Shown here: positions 27,313-38,966 of the stretch, piece after piece
Layout: every line of letters starts with the position of its first letter
Numbering within the stretch: the first letter of the stretch is position 1
Source: Hymenobacter translucens
Lineage (GTDB): Bacteria; Bacteroidota; Bacteroidia; Cytophagales; Hymenobacteraceae
Length of the DNA stretch: 64,000 nucleotides
Direction: 5' to 3'
Assembly (NCBI RefSeq): GCF_020685205.1
Contig: NZ_JAJERB010000002.1
Coordinates: forward strand, 62,001-126,000
The notes under the pieces: model-generated
Seen by the model: only the letters and a program-made list of their open reading frames with translations
Database searches by the model: none
What the model was told of the DNA's origin: nothing
Made by a program: the position numbers and the translations under genes

Positions 27313-27403
27313 ACGGCCCGGCGCTGCGCAGGCCACCCCAGCCATAGCCGGCACTGCCCCGTAGAAGGCAAGCGAAACAACCTTTCCACCTTACTTTTCC
27401 GCC

Positions 27404-28753
27404 ATGCCACGCTTTCTGTTTCTCGCGTTTCTGTTCGTGTCGGCCTCACTTGGCTGGCCTGCCCTGGGCGCTCCTGCCGACGAGTTGCCCGCCCGGCCTT
27501 CGCCCTTCCGGTTTGTCACCGACGAAGCCAAGCTGCTGACTTCGGCCAACGCCCAAACCCTGGAAGGCGGCCTGCGTCGCTACGCCGACAACACGGGCAC
27601 CCAGATTGTCGTCGTGACGGTGCCCAGCCTGGGGGGCCGCGAAGTGGCCGACTATGGCCGGGCGCTGGGAGAAGCCTGGGGCGTGGGGCAGAAAGACAAA
27701 GACAACGGCATCGTGGTGCTGCTCAGCGGGCAGGAGCGCAAAGTCACGATTCAGGCCGGCTCGGGTTTGCGCAGTGCCATCACCCCCGAGCTGACGAGCC
27801 GCATTATCAACCAGGAGATGACGCCTAGCTTTAAGCAGGGCAACTACTTCGCCGGCCTGCGCGCCGGGCTCAATTCCCTGATGCTGGCGGCTAACCCCGA
27901 CTCCAACCCCAACAAAAACCAGCCCGCGGCCACTGCCCCGGCCTCAGCCGATGCAACGGGTTCCGCGGGCCTCGGGGCCACCGCCGGCGCTGCCGGCACC
28001 GACCTGGGCGGCAACCAGGCCACCCCGCCCCCCGCGTACGACCCGGTAGCCTCCACGCCGGTCGACACTGAGCCTTCGGGCCCGGGCATGGGTACGCTGC
28101 TCATCGGCGCCCTGGGCGTCGGAGGTCTTATTTGGCTTTTGATGCGCATGTTTCGTCGCCGCTCGGCCCCGGCCGCCCCGGTTATGGGTGCCGGCCCCGC
28201 CCCTGGCCCTGCTCCGGGTGGCACTCCCAACTTTTACCCGAACCAACCAAACCAGCCCAACCAGCCGAACTTCTATCCCAACCAGGCAAACCAGCCGGGA
28301 CCCAACAACGGCCGCGGACAAGCGCCCAACTTCTACCCCAACCAGGGCGGTGGCATGGGTGGCGGTATGGGCAGCGGCGTCGGTGGCATGCTGATGACCG
28401 GGGCCGCGGCCGCCGCCGGGGCCTATATCGGCAACCGGATGGCCAATGGCAACGACAGCCACGACGGCAGCCAGCTGGGCGCCGGCAACCCGCTGCCTCA
28501 GCCCGGCCACGATGCCGGGGCCGGCGCGGCCCTCGGGGGTGCCGCCGGGGGAGCAGCCGGGGGCGGGTTCCCGGCCCTGGGCGGTACAGAGTCGGCGGAG
28601 TCGGCGCCCGACTACTTTTCCGAAGAAGCCGGCACCAATAGCTCACCCGACTATTTTTCCACCGACGACAACTCTTCCTACGACGACCTTTCCTCGGGCG
28701 ACACCGGTGGAGGAGGCTTCGACGACACCAGTGACAACAGCGGCTCCTGGTAA
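27404..28753 (+). CDS. TPM-domain exported protein with Gly/Asn/Pro-rich tail
   Basis: A 449-residue membrane protein. Seen: signal peptide ending LGAPA; TPM domain (about 35-170) with FVTDEAKLL, GTQIVVVTVPSL, GQKDKDNGIVVLLS, KVTIQAGSGL; one transmembrane segment (MGTLLIGALGVGGLIWLLMR, about 226-245); then a low-complexity region with repeated NQPNQPNFYPNQ units, a GGxGG patch, a second hydrophobic Ala-rich stretch and an acidic Ser/Asp/Gly tail ending SGSW. TPM proteins are linked to membrane protein quality control or phosphatase activity; the role here is unknown. A terminator follows. Confidence 0.85.
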   Translation: MPRFLFLAFLFVSASLGWPALGAPADELPARPSPFRFVTDEAKLLTSANAQTLEGGLRRYADNTGTQIVVVTVPSLGGREVADYGRALGEAWGVGQKDKDNGIVVLLSGQERKVTIQAGSGLRSAITPELTSRIINQEMTPSFKQGNYFAGLRAGLNSLMLAANPDSNPNKNQPAATAPASADATGSAGLGATAGAAGTDLGGNQATPPPAYDPVASTPVDTEPSGPGMGTLLIGALGVGGLIWLLMRMFRRRSAPAAPVMGAGPAPGPAPGGTPNFYPNQPNQPNQPNFYPNQANQPGPNNGRGQAPNFYPNQGGGMGGGMGSGVGGMLMTGAAAAAGAYIGNRMANGNDSHDGSQLGAGNPLPQPGHDAGAGAALGGAAGGAAGGGFPALGGTESAESAPDYFSEEAGTNSSPDYFSTDDNSSYDDLSSGDTGGGGFDDTSDNSGSW

Positions 28754-28774
28754 GTACCGGCTCGTCTGAAAGTA

Positions 28775-28806
28775 AAAGCGCCACCTCTCCCAAGAGGTGG
28801 CGCTTT
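28775..28806. terminator. Bidirectional Rho-independent terminator
   Basis: AAAGCGCCACCTCT (28775-28788) pairs perfectly with AGAGGTGGCGCTTT (28793-28806) around loop CCCA, between the convergent TPM and Gfo/Idh/MocA genes. Confidence 0.9.
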
Positions 28807-28879
28807 CGTTTGGTGGCTTCGGTGATGAGCTGTTCGTCCGCTACAGGGGCCTGGACCGGTCGAAGCAGCGCCCGTTTCG

Positions 28880-30217
<1,338 letters not shown>

Positions 30218-30357
30218 CTACGAGTTACGAAGGTCAAGGAAACCGCTCCAGGCCAGTCCCGGAACCGGGGCGCACTGCCGGGCCGCCGCCTCATTGCCAC
30301 GTTAAGCTGTGCTTATTGGCTATGACTTTGAAGCCAAGCGCCTTATTTAATTATGCA

Positions 30358-30375
30358 AACGTTACCGGGAACGTT
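30358..30375. promoter_or_regulatory. LacI-type operator-like palindrome
   Basis: AACGTTACCGGGAACGTT is an 18-bp palindrome broken at one base pair and centred on CCGG, the shape of LacI/GalR-family operators. It lies in the 292-bp gap upstream of the Gfo/Idh/MocA gene. No LacI-family gene is visible in this window. Confidence 0.5.
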
Positions 30376-30440
30376 GTCAACCGCCGGCTCCAGAACATAA
30401 CCGCTACGGCTCCTGGGCCAGCTTCCTGGTTTAAAACAAG

Positions 30441-30478
30441 TCAGCCGCGCCTCCCCGGGGTTGGGAAAGCGCGGCTGA
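30441..30478 (-). terminator. Hairpin downstream of the first small cationic gene
   Basis: TCAGCCGCGC (30441-30450) pairs with GCGCGGCTGA (30469-30478) around an 18-base loop, about 30 bp past the stop of the 107-residue gene. No T-run follows, so it may be a terminator only in the broad sense. Confidence 0.4.
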
Positions 30479-30509
30479 AAGCGGAATGAGCGGCTTTTGA
30501 AAAGAAAGC

Positions 30510-30833
30510 TTATTCCTTGGGCTTGGGAGGCATTACGCCCGTAGGCTTGTCCACCGAAATCACGCCCTGACGCGGGGCTGCTTTCGCGGGCCGGGACTGT
30601 ATCTTCCGCTTGGCGGCGCGGCGGGCCTTCCAGCGACGGAAGAGGCCCATTTTGCGGTGTCGGCTGCGGCTATTGCCCCGGTAGGGTTTGTAATTGGGGC
30701 GGTGTACCCGCGGCCCTGGTGCCAGGGCCATATCAGTCAGGGCCTCAGAACTGACGGCCGCCGTCGCGTCCACTTCGCCCGGAGCAAAGATCAGCAGAGC
30801 GGAGAGGAACAGAAGTACGAAGATCTTAAGCAT
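30510..30833 (-). CDS. Small secreted cationic protein, HRPxYKxYxG family (copy 1)
   Basis: 107 residues: signal peptide (MLKIFVLLFLSALLIFAPG to VDA), short linker, then the family core HRPNYKPYRGNSR followed by MGLFRRWKARRAAKRK, and a Pro/Lys-rich tail ending PPKPKE. The mature part is strongly basic and lacks cysteine. The same core occurs in the two following genes on the strand. No known family was recognised. Possible roles are nucleic-acid or envelope binding, or an antimicrobial peptide; all are guesses. Confidence 0.7.
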   Translation of the reverse strand: MLKIFVLLFLSALLIFAPGEVDATAAVSSEALTDMALAPGPRVHRPNYKPYRGNSRSRHRKMGLFRRWKARRAAKRKIQSRPAKAAPRQGVISVDKPTGVMPPKPKE

Positions 30834-31010
30834 AGCGAGCAGAGAAAAGCAGCAGATGGGTGCTGCTCGGGTGGAAAGGAAGTAGCGCAGGGCAAATTCG
30901 GGGCCAGCATGGCCGGCAACGACGGGGTGGTTGACAGAAAACGGAAGAGTGACACCCGTGGTTGCTCCTGCCCGCCGTTGCTACCAGTGCTATTCCAGAT
31001 TAGTCTCTGA

Positions 31011-31077
31011 CGCAAACAGGCCCCCGGCCCCGGTGTTCCTGTAGCAGGAAACCGGGCCGGGGGCCTGTTTGCGTTTT
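31011..31077. terminator. Long GC-rich hairpin between copies 1 and 2
   Basis: CGCAAACAGGCCCCCGG (from 31011) pairs with CCGGGGGCCTGTTTGCG (to 31073) in a stem of more than 20 bp. TTTT follows on the plus strand only. It lies just downstream of the stop of copy 2 on the minus strand and may terminate that gene. Confidence 0.6.
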
Positions 31078-31087
31078 CGGGCGCGGT

Positions 31088-31408
31088 CTAAAGCGCGGAC
31101 GTGCGGCTGTTGCGGCTGCTGCGCTGACTGCGGCGGATCTGCTGCTTCTCGTTACGCTTGGCAAGCAGGCGGGCGTGCCGGCGAGCTTTACGACGCAGGG
31201 CCCAGCGGCGGAATACCCCAGCCTTTTTAGCGCGCACCCGGCCCTGGCCACCGTAGGCTTTGTAGCTCGGCCGGTGCTTGTACAATACGCCTTTTACACG
31301 GGAGCGTACATACGGTGTGATGGGAGCCGCTGCCGACTCTGCCTGTACGCTCTGAACATCGACCATCGTGAAGAGGGCAAAAACCAGCATTAGTAGAATT
31401 TTGGACAT
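31088..31408 (-). CDS. Small secreted cationic protein, HRPxYKxYxG family (copy 2)
   Basis: 106 residues: signal peptide (MSKILLMLVFALFTMVDVQS to VQA), then the core HRPSYKAYGGQGR and AGVFRRWALRRKARRHARLL, and a Ser/Arg/Asn-rich tail. Mature charge is very high, with over a quarter Arg plus Lys. The spacing of HRP, YK, Y, G, R and G-x-F matches copy 1 exactly. It is preceded upstream by an AT-rich stretch likely to hold its promoter and followed by a large hairpin. Confidence 0.72.
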   Translation of the reverse strand: MSKILLMLVFALFTMVDVQSVQAESAAAPITPYVRSRVKGVLYKHRPSYKAYGGQGRVRAKKAGVFRRWALRRKARRHARLLAKRNEKQQIRRSQRSSRNSRTSAL

Positions 31409-31851
31409 AAAGAGGCTTTAAAAGGTTGAGAAAAGGGTTCGTTGGTACTGATCCAAGAGCATACGACAATTGGAGGTGTTTATCGCTCAGCTAAGCTAAG
31501 GGATTGTTATCAGAAATATGCTATAAATATTAAAAAAATATTAATCAGATAAACCAAATACCAAATTGCATTTATTTAATATCGTAAATCTTATATAATG
31601 AGCTCGTTCGTAGGCTTGAAAATCCAACCTAGTGGGGCGCCAGGGCACTATTTTATTCGGCTGGTCTACGGTCAAGCTGAGCTGTACCTGCCGTTGCTCG
31701 TTCCGGCCGGCGCCCGAACCACGGGCCGGCCATACACGGGTGACGGGGTTACTCCCTGCCGAGTTTAAGCCTGACAGTCTACCTCAGTTCGCAAAGGGTG
31801 GGCAATCCTGAGATCCGGCAGCTGCAGACCTGGTCTGACAGGAAACAACGA
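31409..31851. other. AT-rich intergenic island upstream of copy 2
   Basis: No gene is supported here. Positions about 31495-31605 are strikingly AT-rich (runs such as AATATTAAAAAAATATTAA) in an otherwise GC-rich window. CAAATACCAAAT on the plus strand offers TTTG words for minus-strand promoters, but no exact TAnnTTTG pair was found. The remainder shows no feature. Confidence 0.5.
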
Positions 31852-31892
31852 GCAAGTAAAAAGCCACCCGGCGAAGGCGGCTTTTTACTTGC
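31852..31892. terminator. Terminator after copy 3
   Basis: GCAAGTAAAAAGCC (31852-31865) pairs with GGCTTTTTACTTGC (31879-31892), a perfect 14-bp stem with internal A and T runs, 24 bp past the stop of copy 3 on the minus strand. Confidence 0.8.
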
Positions 31893-31915
31893 TTGCAGGG
31901 CGCTCAGGCTGCTGC

Positions 31916-32173
31916 CTAGAACGTGCTGTGAATGGATCGGGAGCGGGAAGCCCCGGCCGGCACCGAGCTTTTCTTTTTGGTTTTCTTGAACAGGCCATTG
32001 TACCAGTGGTAGGTGTGGCGGCTGTTGCCCTTGTAGGCCTTGTAGTAAGGGCGATGCACAAAAACCTTTCCTTTGGCCTTGGCCCGGGCGTAAGGGCTGG
32101 CGGCACCGGCCGAAGCCGACTGCAGGCTCACTAGGGTGAGCAAAGCGCAAATGAGGAGAAGGGCTTTGTACAT
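31916..32173 (-). CDS. Small secreted cationic protein, HRPxYKxYxG family (copy 3)
   Basis: 85 residues: signal peptide (MYKALLLICALLTLVSLQ to ASA), then VFVHRPYYKAYKGNSR, a Tyr/His-rich turn HTYHWYNGLF where copies 1 and 2 have basic residues, KKTKKKSS, and a Ser/Arg tail. It is the shortest of the three and the most divergent after the core. Each copy has its own hairpin downstream, so they are probably separately transcribed paralogues from tandem duplication. Confidence 0.7.
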   Translation of the reverse strand: MYKALLLICALLTLVSLQSASAGAASPYARAKAKGKVFVHRPYYKAYKGNSRHTYHWYNGLFKKTKKKSSVPAGASRSRSIHSTF

Positions 32174-32597
32174 GTCCGGAGGAGGTTAGTTTCGCAGCAC
32201 AACGCAACTATGGCGCCAAACCATATAAAACTCCTGCTCCGGGAACTTTTCTATAGAAATCTGCAACCTCAACCAGAATAAGTGCTGATCAGAGGCCAGT
32301 AGCTATAGAGTATGGATGGAACAACAGATCAGCCGGGCGCCCCTACTGCTTGGCCGTAATAAGAAGTATCTGGGCATATCCTCGTCCTGCTGCTTGGCTT
32401 TCTCGTCTTTTAACAGTTCTCTTTACCAATATGCTCTGCCCGCACCGGATCCGCTACCTCCGCTGACATCCTGCGATAATCACCAGGCTCATGGCTGGGA
32501 GCGGCGCAGTTGCTCAAGGCTCTTTACTAGGTGCTTGGTTGGAATAGCGGCCGGGCGTACCGTCAGTATATACCCGGGTCCGGCCATACCGGTCAGG
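32174..32597. other. Intergenic region without a supported gene
   Basis: About 420 bp between copy 3 and the terminator of the next minus-strand gene. It is less GC-rich than its surroundings. Short frames lack motifs and convincing starts. The segment just upstream of copy 3 (32200-32270) presumably holds its promoter, but no consensus pair is visible. Confidence 0.35.
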
Positions 32598-32632
32598 CAA
32601 AAAAACACCCGACATCAGATGCCGGGTGTTTT
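32598..32632 (-). terminator. Rho-independent terminator
   Basis: On the minus strand AAAACACCCG (32623-32632 read in reverse) pairs with CGGGTGTTTT (32602-32611 in reverse) and a run of seven T follows. It ends the 84-residue gene at 32657. Confidence 0.8.
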
Positions 32633-32656
32633 GCTCATTTGTTCTATGCAGAAATG

Positions 32657-32911
32657 CTACTTGGGCTCCTCGTCCTGCTGAGGGGCTTTCTCCTGCTCGT
32701 CAGGGCCACCTTCCAGACCGTTGGTCTGACTGCTGTCCCCGTAGTTGCCCCGGATTCCGGCGCCGTCCCCGAGGTTGCCCTGGGTGCTGGTAGTATGAGC
32801 CGGGGCCGCTGCCTGGCCGTCGGCCGGCTTGGCAGGGGAAGATTGGGTTTGCGCCTGGGCTTCGTCGTTTTCGTTCGGAATGCTGGCGGGTTGGTTCTGG
32901 TCGGTCGTCAT
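32657..32911 (-). CDS. Small disordered hydrophilic protein
   Basis: 84 residues, almost no hydrophobic residues, rich in Gln, Asn, Pro, Ala, Gly, Asp and Glu (MTTDQNQPASIPNENDEAQA, QGNLGDGAGIRGNYGDSSQ). No signal peptide. Such sequence suggests an intrinsically disordered cytoplasmic protein, perhaps stress related; no family recognised. A clear terminator behind it supports a real transcript. Confidence 0.6.
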   Translation of the reverse strand: MTTDQNQPASIPNENDEAQAQTQSSPAKPADGQAAAPAHTTSTQGNLGDGAGIRGNYGDSSQTNGLEGGPDEQEKAPQQDEEPK

Positions 32912-33228
32912 AGGAAGTCAGATTGGGAGCGGCGGGCGGGGTGCCCGCTGCCACCTGCTATACGCCGGGGCGGGGGCATGGTTAGCCGAACTGCCCCAGC
33001 TGCGCTTTCATGGTTTCCGCTACCGCCTCCGGCTTATCGGACAGGGAAGTGACCGGCCAGGCTTTGGGAAGGATGCCTGTATTGACATCTGCTAAGCATA
33101 CCCCGCTGGCCCAGACCGACGTAAGCGCAAACAAAGTTCCGGCCGGACGGATTGGTAGTAGCCCGGCTCCGCAGCTGGGGCCGGCCATCACCCTCTTTTC
33201 TGCTCATCTACCCCTATTTCTTTTGCTT
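32912..33228 (+). other. Intergenic region upstream of pirin
   Basis: 317 bp between divergent genes. The reading frame before the pirin ATG stays open from 33010 but shows no similarity to the family, and a 69-codon minus-strand frame has no motif. No promoter consensus was found. Confidence 0.4.
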
Positions 33229-34083
33229 ATGCGCACCATCAAACAGCAGCACCAGGCCATCAGCTCCCCCATTGCCGATCTGGTTACTTACCGGGCCCTG
33301 CCTACGCGCACCGTCGAGCACCTCGACCCCTTTCTGTTTCTGAATCACCACGGTCCGCAGGTGTACAAGCCCCGCAACAACGGCCTGCCCTTTGGCCCCC
33401 ACCCCCACCGCGGCTTTGAAACGGTAACCTTTATCCTGGATGGCGACATTCTGCACCAGGACAGCAGCGGGCACGAAAGCGTGATTGGTCCGGGCGGCAT
33501 CCAGTGGATGACGGCCGGCAGCGGCCTGATTCACAGCGAAACATCGTCCCGGGAATTCAAGCAGACCGGTGGCCCCCTCGAAATCCTGCAGCTGTGGGTG
33601 AACCTGCCGGCCAAAGACAAGATGGTGGCACCCAAGTACCTCGGCCTGCAGCAGCAGGACATTCCGACGGTGGTGCTCGACGAAGGCCGGGTGACGCTCC
33701 ACGCCGTATCAGGCATCTGGGCAGGCACTGCCGGCGCCGTGCAGCCCCTGGCCGACGTGGCCCTGGCCACGATTGAACTTAAGGCCGGCGGGCAGCTTAC
33801 CCTGCCGGTGCCCGCCCCGCACACGGTGTTTTTCTACACCATCCGGGGGCAGCTTCAGGTGAATGGTACCAAAACGGAAGCCCGCCGCCTGGTCGAGTTC
33901 AACTACGACGGCGACGAGCTGCAGATACAGGCGCTGACCGATGCGGTGCTGCTTGTGGGCCATGCCGAGCCTTTCCGGGAGCCGGTTGTCTCCTACGGCC
34001 CCTTCGTGATGAACACCGAGGCCCAGATCCGCGAAGCCTACCAGGACTACCAGAGCGGCAAGTTCGGCACCTGGCACGAGTAG
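33229..34083 (+). CDS. Pirin family protein
   Basis: A 284-residue bicupin. ATG at 33229 (MRTIKQQHQAISSP) is the normal start. Seen: FLFLNHHGP, the metal-binding motif GPHPHRGFETVTF with further His, GDILHQDSSGHES, the GGIQWMTAGSGLIHSE motif, LQLWVNLP, and the second cupin LPVPAPHTVFFYTIRGQLQV. Pirins bind iron and some act as quercetinases or redox-sensing cofactors. Its neighbour is an old-yellow-enzyme gene, consistent with a redox setting. Confidence 0.92.
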   Translation: MRTIKQQHQAISSPIADLVTYRALPTRTVEHLDPFLFLNHHGPQVYKPRNNGLPFGPHPHRGFETVTFILDGDILHQDSSGHESVIGPGGIQWMTAGSGLIHSETSSREFKQTGGPLEILQLWVNLPAKDKMVAPKYLGLQQQDIPTVVLDEGRVTLHAVSGIWAGTAGAVQPLADVALATIELKAGGQLTLPVPAPHTVFFYTIRGQLQVNGTKTEARRLVEFNYDGDELQIQALTDAVLLVGHAEPFREPVVSYGPFVMNTEAQIREAYQDYQSGKFGTWHE

Positions 34084-34087
34084 GGCT

Positions 34088-34115
34088 TTAAGCTATTAGC
34101 TACTAGCTGATAGCT
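34088..34115. repeat. Heptamer repeat locus I (AGCT type)
   Basis: Four units in phase: TTAAGCT, ATTAGCT, ACTAGCT, GATAGCT (34088-34115). The array fills the 38-bp gap between two convergent stop codons; its ends TAAGCTAT and ATAGCTTA pair as a short hairpin that could help termination. Confidence 0.85.
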
Positions 34116-34121
34116 TAAATT

Positions 34122-36478
<2,357 letters not shown>

Positions 36479-36480
36479 GA

Positions 36481-36548
36481 GAGTTGATTGTTGGCTGTTG
36501 AATGCTGAGTGACATTGATCAACCATTATCAACCAACAATCAGCATCG
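36481..36548. repeat. Heptamer repeat locus C (GTTG/CAAC type), forms the monooxygenase leader
   Basis: Units GAGTTGA, TTGTTGG, CTGTTGA, ATGCTGA run from 36481 to 36508, with facing CAAC-type units to 36548. TTGATTGTTGG (36484-36494) pairs with CCAACAATCAG (36533-36543). The predicted transcript of the monooxygenase starts near 36550, so the repeat is almost exactly its 5' untranslated region. Confidence 0.75.
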
Positions 36549-36551
36549 ATT

Positions 36552-36598
36552 TAGAACAAACGTACTAGAATAACCTGAATAGAACAAATGGTCTAAAC
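36552..36598 (-). promoter_or_regulatory. Monooxygenase promoter with paired operator-like repeats
   Basis: On the minus strand TTTG (36585-36588), a 20-base spacer and TACGTTTG (36557-36564) match the Bacteroidota consensus fully. The words TAGAACAAACG (from 36552) and TAGAACAAATG (from 36580), 28 bp apart, overlap the -7 and -33 elements. A protein binding both would block the polymerase; the divergent TetR product is the obvious candidate. Confidence 0.7.
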
Positions 36599-36613
36599 CA
36601 GGTAGCTTTGGGC

Positions 36614-37243
36614 ATGCGTACTTCCGACCGGATTCTGGCTACGGCTCTGCACCTGTTCAACCTTCATGGCACGGATTCCATGACCGTGCGCCATATTGCC
36701 CGGGAAATGGGGATTAGTCACGGCAACCTCTGCTACCACTTTCCACGCACCGAGGACATCATTCAGCAGCTTTACCTGAATCTGGTAGCCGAGCTCAACG
36801 ACGTATTCGGCCAGCTGCAGCACCAGCCCCCGGGCATTCCAACCCTGCTCGACAGCCTGCGCCTCACCTTTGCCGCCCAGTACCGCTACCGGTTTCTGCT
36901 GCTTGACTTTGTGCGTATCATGCGGCGGCTTCCGGCGGTGCAGGCGCACTTTCGTCAGCTTTATACCCAGCGCCGTGAGCAGCTCCGGGGCGCCCTGAAC
37001 GGTCTGCGCGAGGCGGGCATCCTGCTGCCGGAGCAGTACCCCGGGCAGCACGACCAGCTCATTGCCCAGTTCTACCTGCTCGGTGACTTCTGGATTGCCG
37101 AAGCCGAAATCCTGTTCGAAGGCTCCGAAACCGATAAGCTGGCGTACTATGCCCGGGTGGCCGCTGGTTTGATTTATCCCCACCTCACCGACCGGGGCCG
37201 GCAGGAGCTACTTCCTTTTCTGACGTCCGCCGCCCCGCAGTAA
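36614..37243 (+). CDS. TetR-family transcriptional regulator
   Basis: A 209-residue repressor. Seen: TetR HTH in the first 60 residues (RTSDRILATALHLFNLHGTD, MTVRHIAREMGISHGNLCYHF), then a helical ligand/dimer domain. ATG at 36614 is preferred to the TTG at 36608. It is divergent from the FAD monooxygenase, and repeats in the shared promoter region are likely its binding sites. The ligand is unknown. Confidence 0.9.
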   Translation: MRTSDRILATALHLFNLHGTDSMTVRHIAREMGISHGNLCYHFPRTEDIIQQLYLNLVAELNDVFGQLQHQPPGIPTLLDSLRLTFAAQYRYRFLLLDFVRIMRRLPAVQAHFRQLYTQRREQLRGALNGLREAGILLPEQYPGQHDQLIAQFYLLGDFWIAEAEILFEGSETDKLAYYARVAAGLIYPHLTDRGRQELLPFLTSAAPQ

Positions 37244-37257
37244 CTTTTCTTTTCCGT

Positions 37258-37653
37258 ATGACCTTCATTGACAAAGTAGCCTGGCTGCACCTGGACAACG
37301 GCCGGGTACTGAGTACCCGCAGCCACGGCAAGGACCGCTACTACTTCCCGGGCGGCAAGCGGGAAGCCGGCGAAACCGACGCGCAGACCCTGATCCGGGA
37401 AATCCGGGAGGAGCTGACGGTGGAGCTTGACCCGGCCTCGCTGCGGTATGCGGGCTCGTTCGAGGCCCAGGCCCATGGCCACCCGGACGGCCTGCTGGTG
37501 CGCATGCTCTGCTACGAAGCCAGCTACCAGGGCCAGCTGCAGCCGGCGGCCGAAATTGCCGAGGTTGTCTGGCTCACGTATGCCGACCGGCCCCGGGTTT
37601 CGCCCGTCGACCAGCTTATCTTCGACTGGCTCCGGGCGCAGGGCCGGTTTTAG
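37258..37653 (+). CDS. Nudix hydrolase
   Basis: A 131-residue pyrophosphohydrolase. The Nudix box is intact: GGKREAGETDAQTLIREIRE followed by ELTVEL (GX5EX7REUXEEXGU form, with L in the last G position). YYFPGGK precedes it, as usual. The preferred substrate cannot be read. It lies 14 bp after the TetR gene on the same strand, probably cotranscribed. Confidence 0.9.
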   Translation: MTFIDKVAWLHLDNGRVLSTRSHGKDRYYFPGGKREAGETDAQTLIREIREELTVELDPASLRYAGSFEAQAHGHPDGLLVRMLCYEASYQGQLQPAAEIAEVVWLTYADRPRVSPVDQLIFDWLRAQGRF

Positions 37654-37801
37654 ATCCGGCCCCACGAAACCGCGCTCTGCTTCTATCTTCGTCCGGGGTG
37701 CTGCTGACTTCATCCCAGCAGAAGGGTGCCGGGCACTGCGTTGCCGTACCGCACCCGCTCCGCCAGCAGCTCCTGGCTTTAACAACTAAGCACTACTATC
37801 T

Positions 37802-38836
37802 ATGTCGTCTCCCATCCAAGCCGGTTTACTTGCCTACGGCATGTCGGGCCAGATCTTTCAGGCTCCGTTTCTGGCCGCCCACCCCGGCTTCACGCTCCGG
37901 GCCGTAACCGAGCGGCACCAGCAGCGGGCCGCCAACGACTACCCGGGCATCATCAGCTACCCGAGCGTGGAGGCCCTGCTGGCCGACGAGGAAATTGAGC
38001 TGGTGGTGGTAAACACACCCAGCAACACCCACGTGGAGCTGGCCACCCAGGCACTACGGGCCGGCAAGCACGTGCTCATTGAAAAGCCGGTAGCCGCCAC
38101 CGTAGCCGAACTGCAAGGCCTCTATGACCTGGGCCGAACGCAGAACCGACAAGTGCTGGCCTACCAGAACCGGCGCTGGGACTCCGACTTCCAGGCCGTC
38201 CGCGCCGTGGTGGAAAGCGGGCAGCTGGGCCAGCTCATCGAGGTTCACTTCCGCTACGACCGGTACCGGCCGGTGCTCAACCCGAAGCCGTTCAAGGAAA
38301 CGCCCGGCCCCGGCAGCGGCCTGCTCTACGACCTGGGTCCTCATCTCATCGACCAGGTCATCAGCCTGTTTGGCCGCCCCCTGGCCGTGCACAAGGTGCA
38401 GGGCGCCTACCGCCCCGAGACCCGGGTCGATGACTTCTTCACGCTCCACCTGCGCTACCCCGGGGCGCTCAACGTGTTTGTCAGCAGCAGTCTGCTAGTA
38501 GCCCAGCCCCTGCCGGCCTTCGTGCTCCACGGCACCCGGGGCAGCTTCGTCAAGGCGCGGGCGGATGTGCAGGAAGGCCAGCTTCAGCAGGGTCTGGCCC
38601 CCACTGCCGCCGAATACGGCCACGAAGACCCGGCCCACGCCGGCTCCCTCACCCTGGCCGATGCCGGGGGGCAGTTGCACACGCAGCCGGTGCCGGGCCG
38701 CCGGGGCGACTACCAGGGGCTGTTCGAGGCCGTGTACCAGGCCATCCGCCACCAGCAGCCATACCCGATCCGGGAAGAGGAGCTGCGCTGGCAGCTGGAG
38801 CTGCTGGAACAACCGGCTGACCACTTCCGGGAGTAA
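37802..38836 (+). CDS. Gfo/Idh/MocA-family oxidoreductase
   Basis: A 344-residue cytoplasmic NAD(P)-dependent dehydrogenase. Seen: GLLAYGMSGQIFQAPFL (Rossmann start), VVVNTPSNTHVELATQAL, HVLIEKPVA (the EKP motif), QVLAYQNRRWDSDF, GSGLLYDLGPHLIDQ (with the catalytic-region His). It resembles the YdgJ/YvaA-like inositol and sugar dehydrogenases. No sugar transporter is adjacent. 38842-38866 downstream holds a short AAAATT...AATTTT palindrome. Confidence 0.92.
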   Translation: MSSPIQAGLLAYGMSGQIFQAPFLAAHPGFTLRAVTERHQQRAANDYPGIISYPSVEALLADEEIELVVVNTPSNTHVELATQALRAGKHVLIEKPVAATVAELQGLYDLGRTQNRQVLAYQNRRWDSDFQAVRAVVESGQLGQLIEVHFRYDRYRPVLNPKPFKETPGPGSGLLYDLGPHLIDQVISLFGRPLAVHKVQGAYRPETRVDDFFTLHLRYPGALNVFVSSSLLVAQPLPAFVLHGTRGSFVKARADVQEGQLQQGLAPTAAEYGHEDPAHAGSLTLADAGGQLHTQPVPGRRGDYQGLFEAVYQAIRHQQPYPIREEELRWQLELLEQPADHFRE

Positions 38837-38966
38837 AAATTCCAGCTGAAATTTTCCTTCCGGCCCCTTCTTTATTTCTCGCTCTTTCGATAAACTTGTA
38901 GGTAAGTCGGACGTGTGCGCTGACCGGAACGAGCCGGGTCAGCATCTCTTTGGTCTGGTTGAGTAA

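Noticed and set aside
30510..32173. The three small basic proteins as ribosomal proteins
   Set aside because: All have clear signal peptides and none matches a ribosomal protein signature.
32982..33191. 69-codon minus-strand frame upstream of pirin
   Set aside because: No family, no terminator or promoter; composition like non-coding sequence.
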